Program-made: the position numbers and the translations under genes
Shown here: one piece after another, positions 8,837 to 17,742 of the stretch
How the letters are laid out: each line of letters opens with the position of its first letter
How positions within the stretch are numbered: the stretch's first letter is position 1
From: Glaciihabitans sp.
GTDB lineage: Bacteria > Actinomycetota > Actinomycetes > Actinomycetales > Microbacteriaceae
Direction of reading: 5' to 3'
Assembly (NCBI GenBank): GCA_025464095.1
Contig: JAODMF010000025.1
Location: forward strand, 25,090-89,089
Length of the DNA: 64,000 bases
Notes under the pieces: model-generated
Database searches by the model: none
What the model saw: only the letters and a program-made list of their open reading frames with translations
Told to the model about the DNA's origin: nothing

Positions 8837-9217
8837 ATGACAACAACCTTGGCGACTGTCTTTGTCGTACTGCTGGCGATGCTTGCCGCCTTTCAACTGG
8901 CGCTGGCAGCGGGCCTGCCCTTCGGCCGCTTCGCCTGGGGCGGCCAGAACAAGGTCCTCCCCGCTCGACTGCGCGTCGGGAGCGCACTGTCGGTGGTGGC
9001 GTACGCGATTTTCGCATTCGTGGCACTAGAGCGAGCTGACATCACCAGCGTCATCAGCGTTCCACTTGTCTCGATTATCGCGATGTGGGTCATCGCCGGT
9101 TTCCTGGCTCTCAGCATCCTGCCGAACCTGGCGTCAAAGAGCCGCCACGAGAAGCGACTGATGGTTCCCGTCTCGCTGGGACTGGCAACACTGGCAATTC
9201 TCGTCGCTATCAGCTGA
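8837..9217 (+). CDS. Four-helix membrane protein
   Basis: 126 residues with four hydrophobic segments starting directly after Met (TTLATVFVVLLAMLAAFQLA), then the loop WGGQNKVLPARLRVGS, and a short basic stretch SKSRHEKR before the last helix. It resembles small uncharacterised actinobacterial membrane proteins. The ATG at 8837 begins the hydrophobic core and is preferred to the upstream start at 8807. Probably co-transcribed with the preceding membrane protein. Confidence 0.7.
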   Translation: MTTTLATVFVVLLAMLAAFQLALAAGLPFGRFAWGGQNKVLPARLRVGSALSVVAYAIFAFVALERADITSVISVPLVSIIAMWVIAGFLALSILPNLASKSRHEKRLMVPVSLGLATLAILVAIS

Positions 9218-9261
9218 GCGCGGAACCCGACGAAGCTGTCGTGCTGAAACGCGCGAGCGTG

Positions 9262-10512
9262 TCACCGGTCGCGAAGTCGACGGTGCCCTCGATCGGTTGA
9301 GGCCCGGTGGGTATTGCTTCGAACTGCGCCCGAGCTGTCGCGTACGCGACGCGGCCGAATCGCCAGCGCGAGCACGCCGAGCAGGGTCAAGAGGACTCCT
9401 GACGCGAGGAGCGGCGCGACATCCGTTCCAGTAGCGGGGAGCACCGGGTCGATCGGCGCGGACGCGGCGCAGGTCGGTCGAGGCACCACGGTACCGGCGG
9501 CCGCCGTCAGGCAGACTCTGAGGCCGGTTCTTGGCTGAGTGATCAGCGTTGCACCGTGGGCGAGCGCCCACGAGACCGGGTCATCGAGAAGGTCCGGGTC
9601 GGCCAGGTTGAGCCAGATGTTGTTGTAGAAGACGGGCTGCAGCTTTCCCGCGGCGGGGGGCGGCGGTGGACCGTTTCCACTGTTGCACGGGTCGCCGGCC
9701 GGGCCGAAGCGCGGCAACAGGCCGAGAACGACCGAGAAATTGGGTGGAAATCCGCTGAAACTCCACCGACCGGATGCGTCGCTGATCGCCAGCACGATGT
9801 CACCTCCGGCACCTATCGCGATCACGCACACATCGGAGAGCGGAGTGTTGCCAACGGTGACGACGGTACCGGACAGCGCCACGGTGGAAGGAGCGCACGG
9901 CGACGTCGGCAACGCATCGACCCCCAGGCACGCGACGACATCGGATGACCCTGCGGGGACCGCCGTGGCGCCATTCGGCGGCACGATGACGTGCTCGTCT
10001 GTACCGTCCAGCGGTTGGTTGATGTACCAGGACGGCACGGGACTCGGCAGGATCGGCTGGCTGCAGTCGCCGTTCGCCGTGGTGTAGAACGCGAGATTGA
10101 ACGGTCCGACTTCATCGGTTTCGAAGGACCAGTATCCGGCCAGGTCAACCTCGGTGTAGTTCGTCATCCCCGGCGACGAGACCGGCGAGAAAACGACACA
10201 GCTGTTCGGGATGGCCTCTCCCGTCACTGAATCGCGCAGCACTCCGGAAGTTCTCGTCGGCGACGGCTGAGCATGGACGATCGACTGCGGCGGGACGATC
10301 GCCGACGCGGGCGTGACGGGTCCGAACATCCAGGTTCCCGCCGTCACGAGAACAATTGACACGACCATCGCGCCTCTTCGGGCGGCTTTCGCGCTCCCAC
10401 GCAGCACACTGCTGTCGGCGCCACGCACCCGGCTGCTCCGAACCGTCTGCAAACCGCGAATTGCACGAGCGGGGCCGCGTGGCGGAATGGACCGCCCTCG
10501 TAAATCCCCCAT
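9262..10512 (-). CDS. LPxTG-anchored secreted protein with carboxypeptidase-regulatory-like repeats
   Basis: 416 residues from ATG 10512 (GGAAG about 9 nt upstream; a TTG at 10578 would add 22 basic residues). After a long basic n-region comes a signal segment (MVVSIVLVTAGTW) with an A-x-A site (PASA). Two Ig-like, carboxypeptidase-regulatory-type segments follow (SGVLRDSVTGEAIPNSCV; SGTVVTVGNTPLSDVCV). The sorting signal LPATG with a hydrophobic helix and RPRRVR lies near the C-terminus. About 25 further residues follow the basic stop-transfer, which is unusual for a sortase substrate. Likely a cell-wall surface protein of unknown role. Confidence 0.75.
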   Translation of the reverse strand: MGDLRGRSIPPRGPARAIRGLQTVRSSRVRGADSSVLRGSAKAARRGAMVVSIVLVTAGTWMFGPVTPASAIVPPQSIVHAQPSPTRTSGVLRDSVTGEAIPNSCVVFSPVSSPGMTNYTEVDLAGYWSFETDEVGPFNLAFYTTANGDCSQPILPSPVPSWYINQPLDGTDEHVIVPPNGATAVPAGSSDVVACLGVDALPTSPCAPSTVALSGTVVTVGNTPLSDVCVIAIGAGGDIVLAISDASGRWSFSGFPPNFSVVLGLLPRFGPAGDPCNSGNGPPPPPAAGKLQPVFYNNIWLNLADPDLLDDPVSWALAHGATLITQPRTGLRVCLTAAAGTVVPRPTCAASAPIDPVLPATGTDVAPLLASGVLLTLLGVLALAIRPRRVRDSSGAVRSNTHRASTDRGHRRLRDR

Positions 10513-10724
10513 GGTCGCTCGCTTCCGGTCTTTCGACGGAACAGCTTCGTGACGCGACTCTACATCCGACTTGGCCAATCCATGAGAGAAACCCGAAAAC
10601 TCGCTTTAGGGGCACACCAGCTCCCCGGGCGGCTGAGCGCACAGCCAGCTCCCAACGAACCCCCAGATCGCCGATGCGAAAATGCTGATGGATCAACCAG
10701 CAGGTTCACTTGGAGGATTGACTG

Positions 10725-11573
10725 ATGAAGATCGCGTTTCTCGGGCTCGGCCGAATGGGCCGGGAGCTCGTTACCCATGTTCAAGGAGCTGGCCATTCGG
10801 TCACGGTCTGGAATCGCACACCCCAGGCGGCCGAGAGCGCCGTGGAGGCGGGCGCCACCCTCGCACCAACCGCAGCCGAAGCGGTCAGGGACGCCGACGT
10901 CGTTCTCTCGGTGCTATTCGGACCGGACACCGTTCGCGAAGTGATCACGGGTGGCGAGTTGCCTTTCGCCTCAGGCGCCCTGTGGATCGACATCACCACG
11001 GTGTCGCCAGCGGATGCCACAGAATTCGATGCGTTCGCCAAGGCAAACGGCATCAGGTACGTCCACTCGCCCGTGATCGGCTCACTGGCGCCGGCCCGTG
11101 CCGCCAAGCTGGGAGTGCTGATCGGTGGAGATGCGGCGGCTGTGACGGACGCGACTCCCCTGGTGTCGCTGTGGGCGGACCCCGAGAAAATTCGGACGTT
11201 CAGCAGTGCTGCCGGAGCGGCCGTCGGCAAGCTGATCGCCAATCTCGCACTGGCGACCGCGACCCAGGGCGTTCTCGAGGCACTGCGTTTGGGTCACTCG
11301 GTCGGCGTCGCGACCGATGACGTGCTGTCCCTTCTCGCCCTCACCCCCCTCGGGGCAATGGCTGGCGTGAAGGGGCCCGCGATCCAAGCGAACTCCTTCG
11401 ACGACGCCCAGTTCTCTGTAAATGCGCTCAGCAAAGACACCCTGCTGATGCTTCACACCTCCAGGTTCGCGCTTCCGTCGGTCACCGCGATGGCGGATGG
11501 CCTGGACCGGCTCAAGCGCGCCGGTCACGGCGAGTGGGACTTCTCGGCGGTTGCTTCGGAGCGCGCGTCGTAG
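10725..11573 (+). CDS. NAD(P)-dependent beta-hydroxyacid dehydrogenase-like protein (HIBADH/6PGDH fold)
   Basis: 282 residues. Rossmann motif GLGRMG (about residues 7-12), then VWNRTP and DITTVSP, and the C-terminal all-helical domain with the KLIANLALA lysine region. The family includes 3-hydroxyisobutyrate, tartronate-semialdehyde and L-threonate dehydrogenases as well as imine reductases. GGAGG is placed 9 nt before the ATG. It is convergent with the sugar operon, so a link to C4-acid metabolism (LtnD-like role) is possible but unproven. Confidence 0.85.
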   Translation: MKIAFLGLGRMGRELVTHVQGAGHSVTVWNRTPQAAESAVEAGATLAPTAAEAVRDADVVLSVLFGPDTVREVITGGELPFASGALWIDITTVSPADATEFDAFAKANGIRYVHSPVIGSLAPARAAKLGVLIGGDAAAVTDATPLVSLWADPEKIRTFSSAAGAAVGKLIANLALATATQGVLEALRLGHSVGVATDDVLSLLALTPLGAMAGVKGPAIQANSFDDAQFSVNALSKDTLLMLHTSRFALPSVTAMADGLDRLKRAGHGEWDFSAVASERAS

Positions 11574-11615
11574 CCGCAGCTGTCATCAGGTTTCAGGATG
11601 TGGCTGAGTGGGTGC

Positions 11616-12587
11616 TCATCGATCAAAGCCAGCCGACTCGTAGATCGCATCGATGATCGCCATATTGTGCACGGGGTCCGTTCCCTCGGTGAGTAGCGGA
11701 TCTCCGGATTCCAGCCCCCGGACCACAGCTTCGAGCTGGTGATCGTAGGTCTCGCGCCCCGCTACCGTGAACGCGGACGTGAGACCGTCGACCACAATCT
11801 GGATGTTGTGGCCCCGGGAGGGAAACACGAGGTTATTGAACCGTGCAGTGCCCGCGGTCCCAATCAATTCGACCGACGAGTTGAATGGCGTGTCCTCAAC
11901 CATGGTGCAGGTAACTTTCGCGAGGACTCCCGACGGGAAGGCGAGATCCGCGTCCATACTCAGGTCGGCTCCAAATGGGTTGAGCGTCGCGGCGGCGCTG
12001 ATCACCGCCGGTTCCTCGCCGATCAGAGCCCTGATTTGGTGCACGCTGTAGCAGCCAAGGTCCATCAGCGATCCACCACCCACCGTCGGGTCATGACGTA
12101 TCGACGAGGGAGAGATGGGGATGGATGCGGAGAAGTCGGCGTGCACGCTGATCAGGCGGCCCAGACGTTCCGAAGCGAGAATGCGATCCATCTCGCTGCT
12201 CAGCGGGTGATACCTGTCATGGAACGCTTCGATGATTCGGCGTCCATTGGCAACGGCCACCGCTGTCATTTCCTCCGCCTCGCTCCGATTCATGGCAAAA
12301 GGCTTTTCGCAGAGCACATCCTTTCCGGCTTCGAGCGCCGCAATCGACCATCGCGCGTGTTGGGATGGTGGCAGCGCGACATAAACGAGTTGCACGGTGG
12401 GGTCAGCCAACAGCGCATCATAGGAGCCGTAGGAGCGCTCAATTCCGTGGGTGGCCGCGTAATCGTCCGCAGCCGACGTGCTGCGCGATGCAACTGCGGC
12501 GACGACGGCGTCTTCGCGGCGACGCGCGGGCCGGATGATCGATGCCGGAGCAATTCCAGAGGCACCAAGAATTCCGATCCTGAGCAT
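11616..12587 (-). CDS. Gfo/Idh/MocA-family dehydrogenase
   Basis: 323 residues starting at ATG 12587 with GGAGGAC upstream. The Rossmann motif GASGIAPASI is at residues 8-17, the family EKPFAMN segment gives the catalytic lysine (about residue 93), and GGSLMDLGCYSVHQIR gives the catalytic His region. It would oxidise or reduce a sugar, sugar phosphate or inositol with NAD(P). It is the last gene of the GH42/ABC sugar operon (68 nt after the previous stop). Substrate unknown. Confidence 0.88.
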   Translation of the reverse strand: MLRIGILGASGIAPASIIRPARRREDAVVAAVASRSTSAADDYAATHGIERSYGSYDALLADPTVQLVYVALPPSQHARWSIAALEAGKDVLCEKPFAMNRSEAEEMTAVAVANGRRIIEAFHDRYHPLSSEMDRILASERLGRLISVHADFSASIPISPSSIRHDPTVGGGSLMDLGCYSVHQIRALIGEEPAVISAAATLNPFGADLSMDADLAFPSGVLAKVTCTMVEDTPFNSSVELIGTAGTARFNNLVFPSRGHNIQIVVDGLTSAFTVAGRETYDHQLEAVVRGLESGDPLLTEGTDPVHNMAIIDAIYESAGFDR

Positions 12588-12655
12588 TGCGTCCTCCTGA
12601 TTCTCCGTGCACCTGCGCTCCCGAATCATGGGCGCGCGTGAGCGCTCAGCGCCGG

Positions 12656-13780
12656 CTACTCGGGGGCGGAGCCGAGGTGCCCAGCCCACGGCTGAACCTT
12701 CGTCTCCACGGTCTCCCTGTTCGCCGCCGCCGCATGGATCGTCAGCGCGAGGTACTGGTCCTGTGAGGCGTCGGCGAGTGAATACCCACCCATGCGATCG
12801 GGCGCCATCGAGAGCAAGAGACAGGTCGCGACCGCAATCTCGTCATCAGAGAGACGAGCGCCCTGGAACGCGTTCCGATAGACCACACGACCGCCCCAGG
12901 TGAGGACGTCGAAGTCGGCGCCCTCGAGGTTACCGTTCACGCCGAGCTGGCGGCGATAGATCGGCGCCTTCATAGGAGTACCGTCCTGGCCGGACCACGT
13001 CACGTTCTGCTCGTCGAGCTCTCCGGAACTGCCCCGAACCAGGATGCGCCGCTCGCGAAGGGGGTTGTACCACTGGTTGGAGACGAAGTCGTAGAAAGCA
13101 CTCTTGTTGCCACTATCCAGAAGCGCTCTCGTATGTGTCCCGTCGACAACCTCAAGCGAGGAGCCGCCATTCCGTCGGTCAGCAGCGTCGAGCAGCGGCT
13201 CCGTGGTCGCCGTCGCGAAGACCCTGAGGCTCTCGCCTGCGATTCCGAGCGTCCGCCGGAGTACCGACATCGCGTGGTAGTCGTGTGTCCACGAGAGCGA
13301 GGCCGAAGAGACCTTGCCGAGCACGCCGGTTGCGATGATGTTCTGAATCCCAGCAAAAATCGGCAGATAGGGGTTCTGCTCGGCCACGCAGACCAGGCCG
13401 GATTCGCCGACGGCGTCCCACAACTTGAGCAGCTCGTCGACACTGCCAGCCGGGGGCGTCTCTGTGAGCACCCGAAGTCCCAATTCGACGAGGTGCGCCA
13501 CAACCGCGGGCGTCACCGCTCGAGGGATTGAAACCACTACAACGTCGATGTCGTGATGCTCGAGCAGCTGCTCGATCGACCGATAGCTCGGGATGCCCCA
13601 CTCCTCCTGAAGCGCGAGTCCCGCCTCCTCGGTGCGGGTGACCGCGCCGACGCAGCTGAAGAACTCGGGCGCCTGCCTCGCGATTCGCAGGAAGAAGTCC
13701 GCCCGCCATCCGTGCCCTACCACCGCGAACCTGCCCGGTCGCTGGGGTGGGCGCACCTGTTGCGGCGTTGGGGCGGTCAT
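12656..13780 (-). CDS. Gfo/Idh/MocA-like oxidoreductase (divergent)
   Basis: 374 residues. Nucleotide-binding N-terminus FAVVGHGWRADFF (GxGxx variant GHGWRA) and VVSIPRAVTP. The usual EKP motif is replaced by TETPPA, so the catalytic lysine is missing at its normal place. The C-terminal half (WTHDYHAMSVLRR) keeps a His-rich region. It starts with ATG 13780, overlapping the GH42 stop by 4 nt (ATGA), so translation is coupled. It may be a catalytically altered or accessory dehydrogenase. Confidence 0.8.
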   Translation of the reverse strand: MTAPTPQQVRPPQRPGRFAVVGHGWRADFFLRIARQAPEFFSCVGAVTRTEEAGLALQEEWGIPSYRSIEQLLEHHDIDVVVVSIPRAVTPAVVAHLVELGLRVLTETPPAGSVDELLKLWDAVGESGLVCVAEQNPYLPIFAGIQNIIATGVLGKVSSASLSWTHDYHAMSVLRRTLGIAGESLRVFATATTEPLLDAADRRNGGSSLEVVDGTHTRALLDSGNKSAFYDFVSNQWYNPLRERRILVRGSSGELDEQNVTWSGQDGTPMKAPIYRRQLGVNGNLEGADFDVLTWGGRVVYRNAFQGARLSDDEIAVATCLLLSMAPDRMGGYSLADASQDQYLALTIHAAAANRETVETKVQPWAGHLGSAPE

Positions 13781-15957
13781 GATGACGTCCTTTCATCGGT
13801 TCGGTCTATCGTCGGCGTGGCGTCGTGGAGGAGGACCAGGCACTGCCAGGGCGCGAGAACAAGGGTGTCACCGACCGAGTAACCCACGCCGGTGACCCCG
13901 TCAGTGCCGTCCACCGGCGCGACGATACTCACCGCCGTGTCCGCCCAGTTGCTCACGAACCACGTGCGGCGCCCGTCACCGTTCGTGCCAGACACCACGC
14001 GGACGGACTCCGGAATGTGCGACAGCCACGGCTGGGCGATCGGCTCCGGTACCACATACCTAAAGATGTCGGCCGCCAATGAGGCATTCGGCACCGTGCC
14101 GACGCAGGTGATCCGCCCCGCACCGCTCTTCTGGGTTGTGACCGCCGCGAAATCCCCAAAACGCGGATGCGAGTACCGCGCGAGCACGTCGGCTGTGCTG
14201 ACGATGAGACCATCGGCCCACGCGGTCGCGCGCGAGTCCACATCCAGCTGCATCCCGTTGCCGGCCGTCAGGGCCACCGGCGCGTCGAGATTGCTGACTT
14301 CGTCGTAGCTCACGCCTGCGGCATCAGAAAGGAATGCCGGTGCGACAGCGGCACGCGCCCGCGCCTCGTGGTCACCGTACCCGGTGCGGGGGCCGACGAC
14401 GAGATGCCCACCCGCGGCCGCGTAGTCACGGAGAAAGATCAGTTCGCCATCACTGGCCACGAAAAAGCCCGGCACGACCAGGACCGGGTGCGACGTTGCG
14501 AACGAACTTGGGTCGTCGCCGAGCTGACTCGCGTGGATGATGCGTGCCTGGGCGCCCGCGTCAAGAACTCCTCGATAGAACGCGTCGAACATCCGCTGGT
14601 AGGAGAGGCGGTCGGGCGCGCCATCCGGGGTCTGCAACGGTGGGAAGAAGTTGAATGCCCACTTACTGTCGTTGGAGAAGAGCACCGCGACGTCGAAGTC
14701 CGGCACGTAGCCGTCCAGGGCGGTGCCCAGGGCAGCGAGTGACCGGCCGAGGTCGGCAACCTCGGCATAGATCCTTCCGGGGCGAAGGCTGTGTGGAAGT
14801 ACGCCTCCCCAGTAGGTCTCCGTTCCATAGTGCAGCGAGTGCCAATGCCAGTACTCGATCATCGCGGCGCCCCGCGAGATCAGCGCGAACGCCGCAAGTG
14901 ACAGCTGGCCCGGGTACGGAGGGTAATTCTGATCGCTGCTGAGGATGCTTTGGGCGTTCGTCTCGGTCACAAGGAAGCGGGCCTGCTTTGAGGCGAAAAT
15001 GCGGTCTCCCTGCCGAAGCAGACCCCAGTATCCGGTCGTGCTCGGTGGGGTGCCCACCCGCAACTCCGTGCCGATGGCGAAGTGATCCTGCATGTCGTAG
15101 TACGCGTTGCCCGAGGTGATGTCGAGGTTCTTGCTCAGGTCGACATCCTCCAGCGCGGGGCGAAGGTAGGCGATGCACGTGGTGACGAACTGGCTCTCGC
15201 TGCTGTACTCGCGAACGATGTCCGCGTGCCGTGCGATGAACTCGGTCGTCAGGTCGGCCTGGTAGCGGCGCCATGCGAGGTCGTACTGAGGGAGGGTGTT
15301 GCCGTCGCTGACCCACAGCTCCGACCAATCAGAGATCCGGTGCGACCAGTAAGTGAGCCCCCACTCACGGTTGAGCGTGTCTACGTCGCCATATTGGTCC
15401 CGAAGCCGATCCACGAATCGCTTGAAGGTGCTCGGGTTGTGCGGGAGTTGCATGCCCGGCTCATTGTCCACCTGGAAGCCAATCACCGCCGGGTGCTGCG
15501 CATACCGCTCGAGAATTGCACGAGCCACCCGATCCGCGTGGAAGAGGAACGCCGGATGCGAGAAGTCGGCTTCCTGACGACCTCCCCAGGGGATGGGCTG
15601 GCCGGTGGCACGCTGCGCCGCGATCTCCGGGTGGGCCGTTTGCAGCCACGGCGGGATGGCATAAGTAGGGGTGCCAAGGATGACGCCGATTCCACGCGCG
15701 TGCGCTCCATCGAGTACCGGCAGCAGCCACTCGAGGTCGAACTCGCCGTCACGCGGCTCCCAGGTCGACCAGACCGACTCACCAACTCGGATCACCGTGA
15801 ATCTCGCCTCCGCCATGAGGTCAAGGTCTTCCACGATGCGATCAGTCAGTTGGTATTCCGCGTAATAGGCGGCGCCGAAGCGAATGCCGCTCATCTGCAT
15901 GGTGTCTCTTGGTTGCGTCAACTTTCGGGCTTCCTGTCGTGAACGGGCAGTGGTCAT
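13777..15957 (-). CDS. GH42 beta-galactosidase
   Basis: 726 residues if started at ATG 15957, which overlaps the permease stop as ATGA; ATG 15900 (707 residues) is the alternative and begins right at the (beta/alpha)8 barrel (IRFGAAYYAE). The acid/base Glu is in VDNEPG (about residue 166) and the nucleophile Glu in VTETNAQS (about residue 332). A trimerisation domain and a C-terminal beta domain follow. There is no signal peptide, so the enzyme acts in the cytosol on imported galactosides. Usual GH42 length is 650-700. It lies directly behind the ABC importer. Confidence 0.92.
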   Translation of the reverse strand: MTTARSRQEARKLTQPRDTMQMSGIRFGAAYYAEYQLTDRIVEDLDLMAEARFTVIRVGESVWSTWEPRDGEFDLEWLLPVLDGAHARGIGVILGTPTYAIPPWLQTAHPEIAAQRATGQPIPWGGRQEADFSHPAFLFHADRVARAILERYAQHPAVIGFQVDNEPGMQLPHNPSTFKRFVDRLRDQYGDVDTLNREWGLTYWSHRISDWSELWVSDGNTLPQYDLAWRRYQADLTTEFIARHADIVREYSSESQFVTTCIAYLRPALEDVDLSKNLDITSGNAYYDMQDHFAIGTELRVGTPPSTTGYWGLLRQGDRIFASKQARFLVTETNAQSILSSDQNYPPYPGQLSLAAFALISRGAAMIEYWHWHSLHYGTETYWGGVLPHSLRPGRIYAEVADLGRSLAALGTALDGYVPDFDVAVLFSNDSKWAFNFFPPLQTPDGAPDRLSYQRMFDAFYRGVLDAGAQARIIHASQLGDDPSSFATSHPVLVVPGFFVASDGELIFLRDYAAAGGHLVVGPRTGYGDHEARARAAVAPAFLSDAAGVSYDEVSNLDAPVALTAGNGMQLDVDSRATAWADGLIVSTADVLARYSHPRFGDFAAVTTQKSGAGRITCVGTVPNASLAADIFRYVVPEPIAQPWLSHIPESVRVVSGTNGDGRRTWFVSNWADTAVSIVAPVDGTDGVTGVGYSVGDTLVLAPWQCLVLLHDATPTIDRTDERTSS

Positions 15958-16742
15958 TTGATGGCGCCCGCGGAGAGCCCGCGTTCGAAGAGTCGCTGGA
16001 GGAGGAGGTAGGCGCCGACCTCGGGGATGGCGGTGATCACGGCAGAGGCAAGGACCTTGGTTTGATCGTTGTTGAATTCCCCAACAAAGAATTGCGGGAT
16101 CAGCGTGATGGTTTCCGTGCTGGGATCCTGCAGGAAGACGAGCGGCAGGAGGTAATCGTTCCAAGACGCCAGAAGGGTGAAGATCACGATCGCGGCGGCA
16201 ATCGGACGTGACAGCGGGATGACGATGCTCCAAAACGCATGCCAGGTATTGGCGCCGTCGACCCGTGCCGCTTCGAAAAGTTCGTTCGGGATGCCATCGA
16301 TGAAATTGCGCGAGAGCAGCACCGCGAACGGAATGTGAAGAGCCGCAAGCGGGATGATCACCGACCAGTACGTGTTGAAGAGGCCGAGCGGTGAAGCAAG
16401 CGCGAACAGGGGTGCGAGCAGCACGACTTCAGGGAGGGTAATGCACGCGAGGATCAGCCAGAAGTAGAACTCGCGGCCGCGGATGCGAAGTTTCGAGAAC
16501 CCAAACGCGGCAGGCAGAGAAACGGCGTACACGATGACGATGGTCGAGACGGCGATGATGGCGCTGTTCCGAAAGAACAGTGCGAAGCCGGGGACGGCCA
16601 GCACGCGAGCGTAATTTTCCCAGCCCTGGCCGGACAAGGAGCCCTGGACCATGGCGACGAGGGGAAAGAGGTACGGGATCACCATGATGGTGACGATGAT
16701 TTGTAGCCCGATTTTTGCGGGTCGACTTCGTGCCTCGAACAT
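15954..16742 (-). CDS. ABC sugar importer permease (MalG type)
   Basis: 262 residues with six hydrophobic segments and the EAA loop ELFEAARVDGANTWHAFW, which contacts the ATPase. MalG-type permeases form the inner-membrane channel with a MalF-type partner. The ATG shares one base with the stop of the MalF-type gene upstream (TGATG). There is no ATPase gene in the operon, so a shared ATPase (MsmK/MsiK type) elsewhere is expected. Confidence 0.93.
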   Translation of the reverse strand: MFEARSRPAKIGLQIIVTIMVIPYLFPLVAMVQGSLSGQGWENYARVLAVPGFALFFRNSAIIAVSTIVIVYAVSLPAAFGFSKLRIRGREFYFWLILACITLPEVVLLAPLFALASPLGLFNTYWSVIIPLAALHIPFAVLLSRNFIDGIPNELFEAARVDGANTWHAFWSIVIPLSRPIAAAIVIFTLLASWNDYLLPLVFLQDPSTETITLIPQFFVGEFNNDQTKVLASAVITAIPEVGAYLLLQRLFERGLSAGAIK

Positions 16743-17701
16743 CAGCGGATTCGACCTTTCTTCTCGCGCCCGGTGGCCTGCAGCAGTATCGCCATAGTGA
16801 GTGCGACGACGAGCAGGACGATGGATATCGCGGCCCCGTAGCCGACGTGTCCGGCGGGGATGCTGATGCGAAAGATGTACGTGCCGAGAAACTCGGTCGA
16901 GTAGTTCGGTCCGCCCGCTGTGACGAGGTACGGGATGTCGAAGGTTTTCAACGAACCGATCGCGGTGAGCATCGCCAGGGCGACGGTAGTCCCGCGCACC
17001 TCGGGCCAGATGATGCTTATCAGGGTCCGAATGTTGCCGGCACCGTCGATATGGGCTGCCTCCAGCACGGCTGGGTCGATCTGCCCCATCGCAGCGTAAT
17101 AGAGCACGAACGTCAGCCCCGTGAACTCCCAGATCTGGATCGACATGATCACACCGAGGGAGGTGCTGGATTGCGCCAGCCAGGGTTGTTCAAGGAAGCC
17201 GAGACCGACATGTCCGAGCACCCAGTTGATCTGACCCTCAACTCCCCAGATCTGCCGGAAGACCGGCGCCATGATCGCCGGCGCGAGCACGACGGGCACA
17301 AAGATGATGATCTTGTAGAAGACGGCAAGTCTCACCTTCGAGTGCAGCAGCACCGCGAAGATGAGCCCGAGCGCAGTTTGCGCGACGAACACGACCACGA
17401 AGAAGATCACCGTGTGCTCGAGAGCCTGCCAAAATACCGGGTCCCCGAGGATCCGCAGATAGTTCGCACCGCCGACGCTCGGTGGGTTGGGCGTGAGCCC
17501 GTTCCAACTCAACGTGGAGGCGGCACCGGTGTAACCGATGCCGAAATAGATCACCCCGACCGTCATCGCCAGGGCGGGAAGGATCCACGGCACTCCCAGG
17601 GGGTACAGGCGGCGGCGCATGGAGGCGCCGCCGCCCGTTCGACGGGGAATTCGTGACCGGACCCGCTTGGACTTGACTATGGATGCCTCGGTCATGATCA
17701 C
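16742..17701 (-). CDS. ABC sugar importer permease (MalF type)
   Basis: 319 residues with a basic N-terminal tail, six hydrophobic segments and the EAA loop AVLEAAHIDGAGNIRTLI. It pairs with the MalG-type permease downstream and lies 41 nt after the binding-protein gene. Start MIM at 17701; ATG 17695 is equally possible. Confidence 0.93.
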   Translation of the reverse strand: MIMTEASIVKSKRVRSRIPRRTGGGASMRRRLYPLGVPWILPALAMTVGVIYFGIGYTGAASTLSWNGLTPNPPSVGGANYLRILGDPVFWQALEHTVIFFVVVFVAQTALGLIFAVLLHSKVRLAVFYKIIIFVPVVLAPAIMAPVFRQIWGVEGQINWVLGHVGLGFLEQPWLAQSSTSLGVIMSIQIWEFTGLTFVLYYAAMGQIDPAVLEAAHIDGAGNIRTLISIIWPEVRGTTVALAMLTAIGSLKTFDIPYLVTAGGPNYSTEFLGTYIFRISIPAGHVGYGAAISIVLLVVALTMAILLQATGREKKGRIR

Positions 17702-17742
17702 ACTCTTCTCCGGTTATCTGACTGCCGAAATGATCGACGGTG

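Noticed and set aside
15958..16233. N-terminal extension of the GH42 frame upstream of 15957
   Set aside because: It runs through the MalG-type permease gene in another frame and has no GH42 homology.
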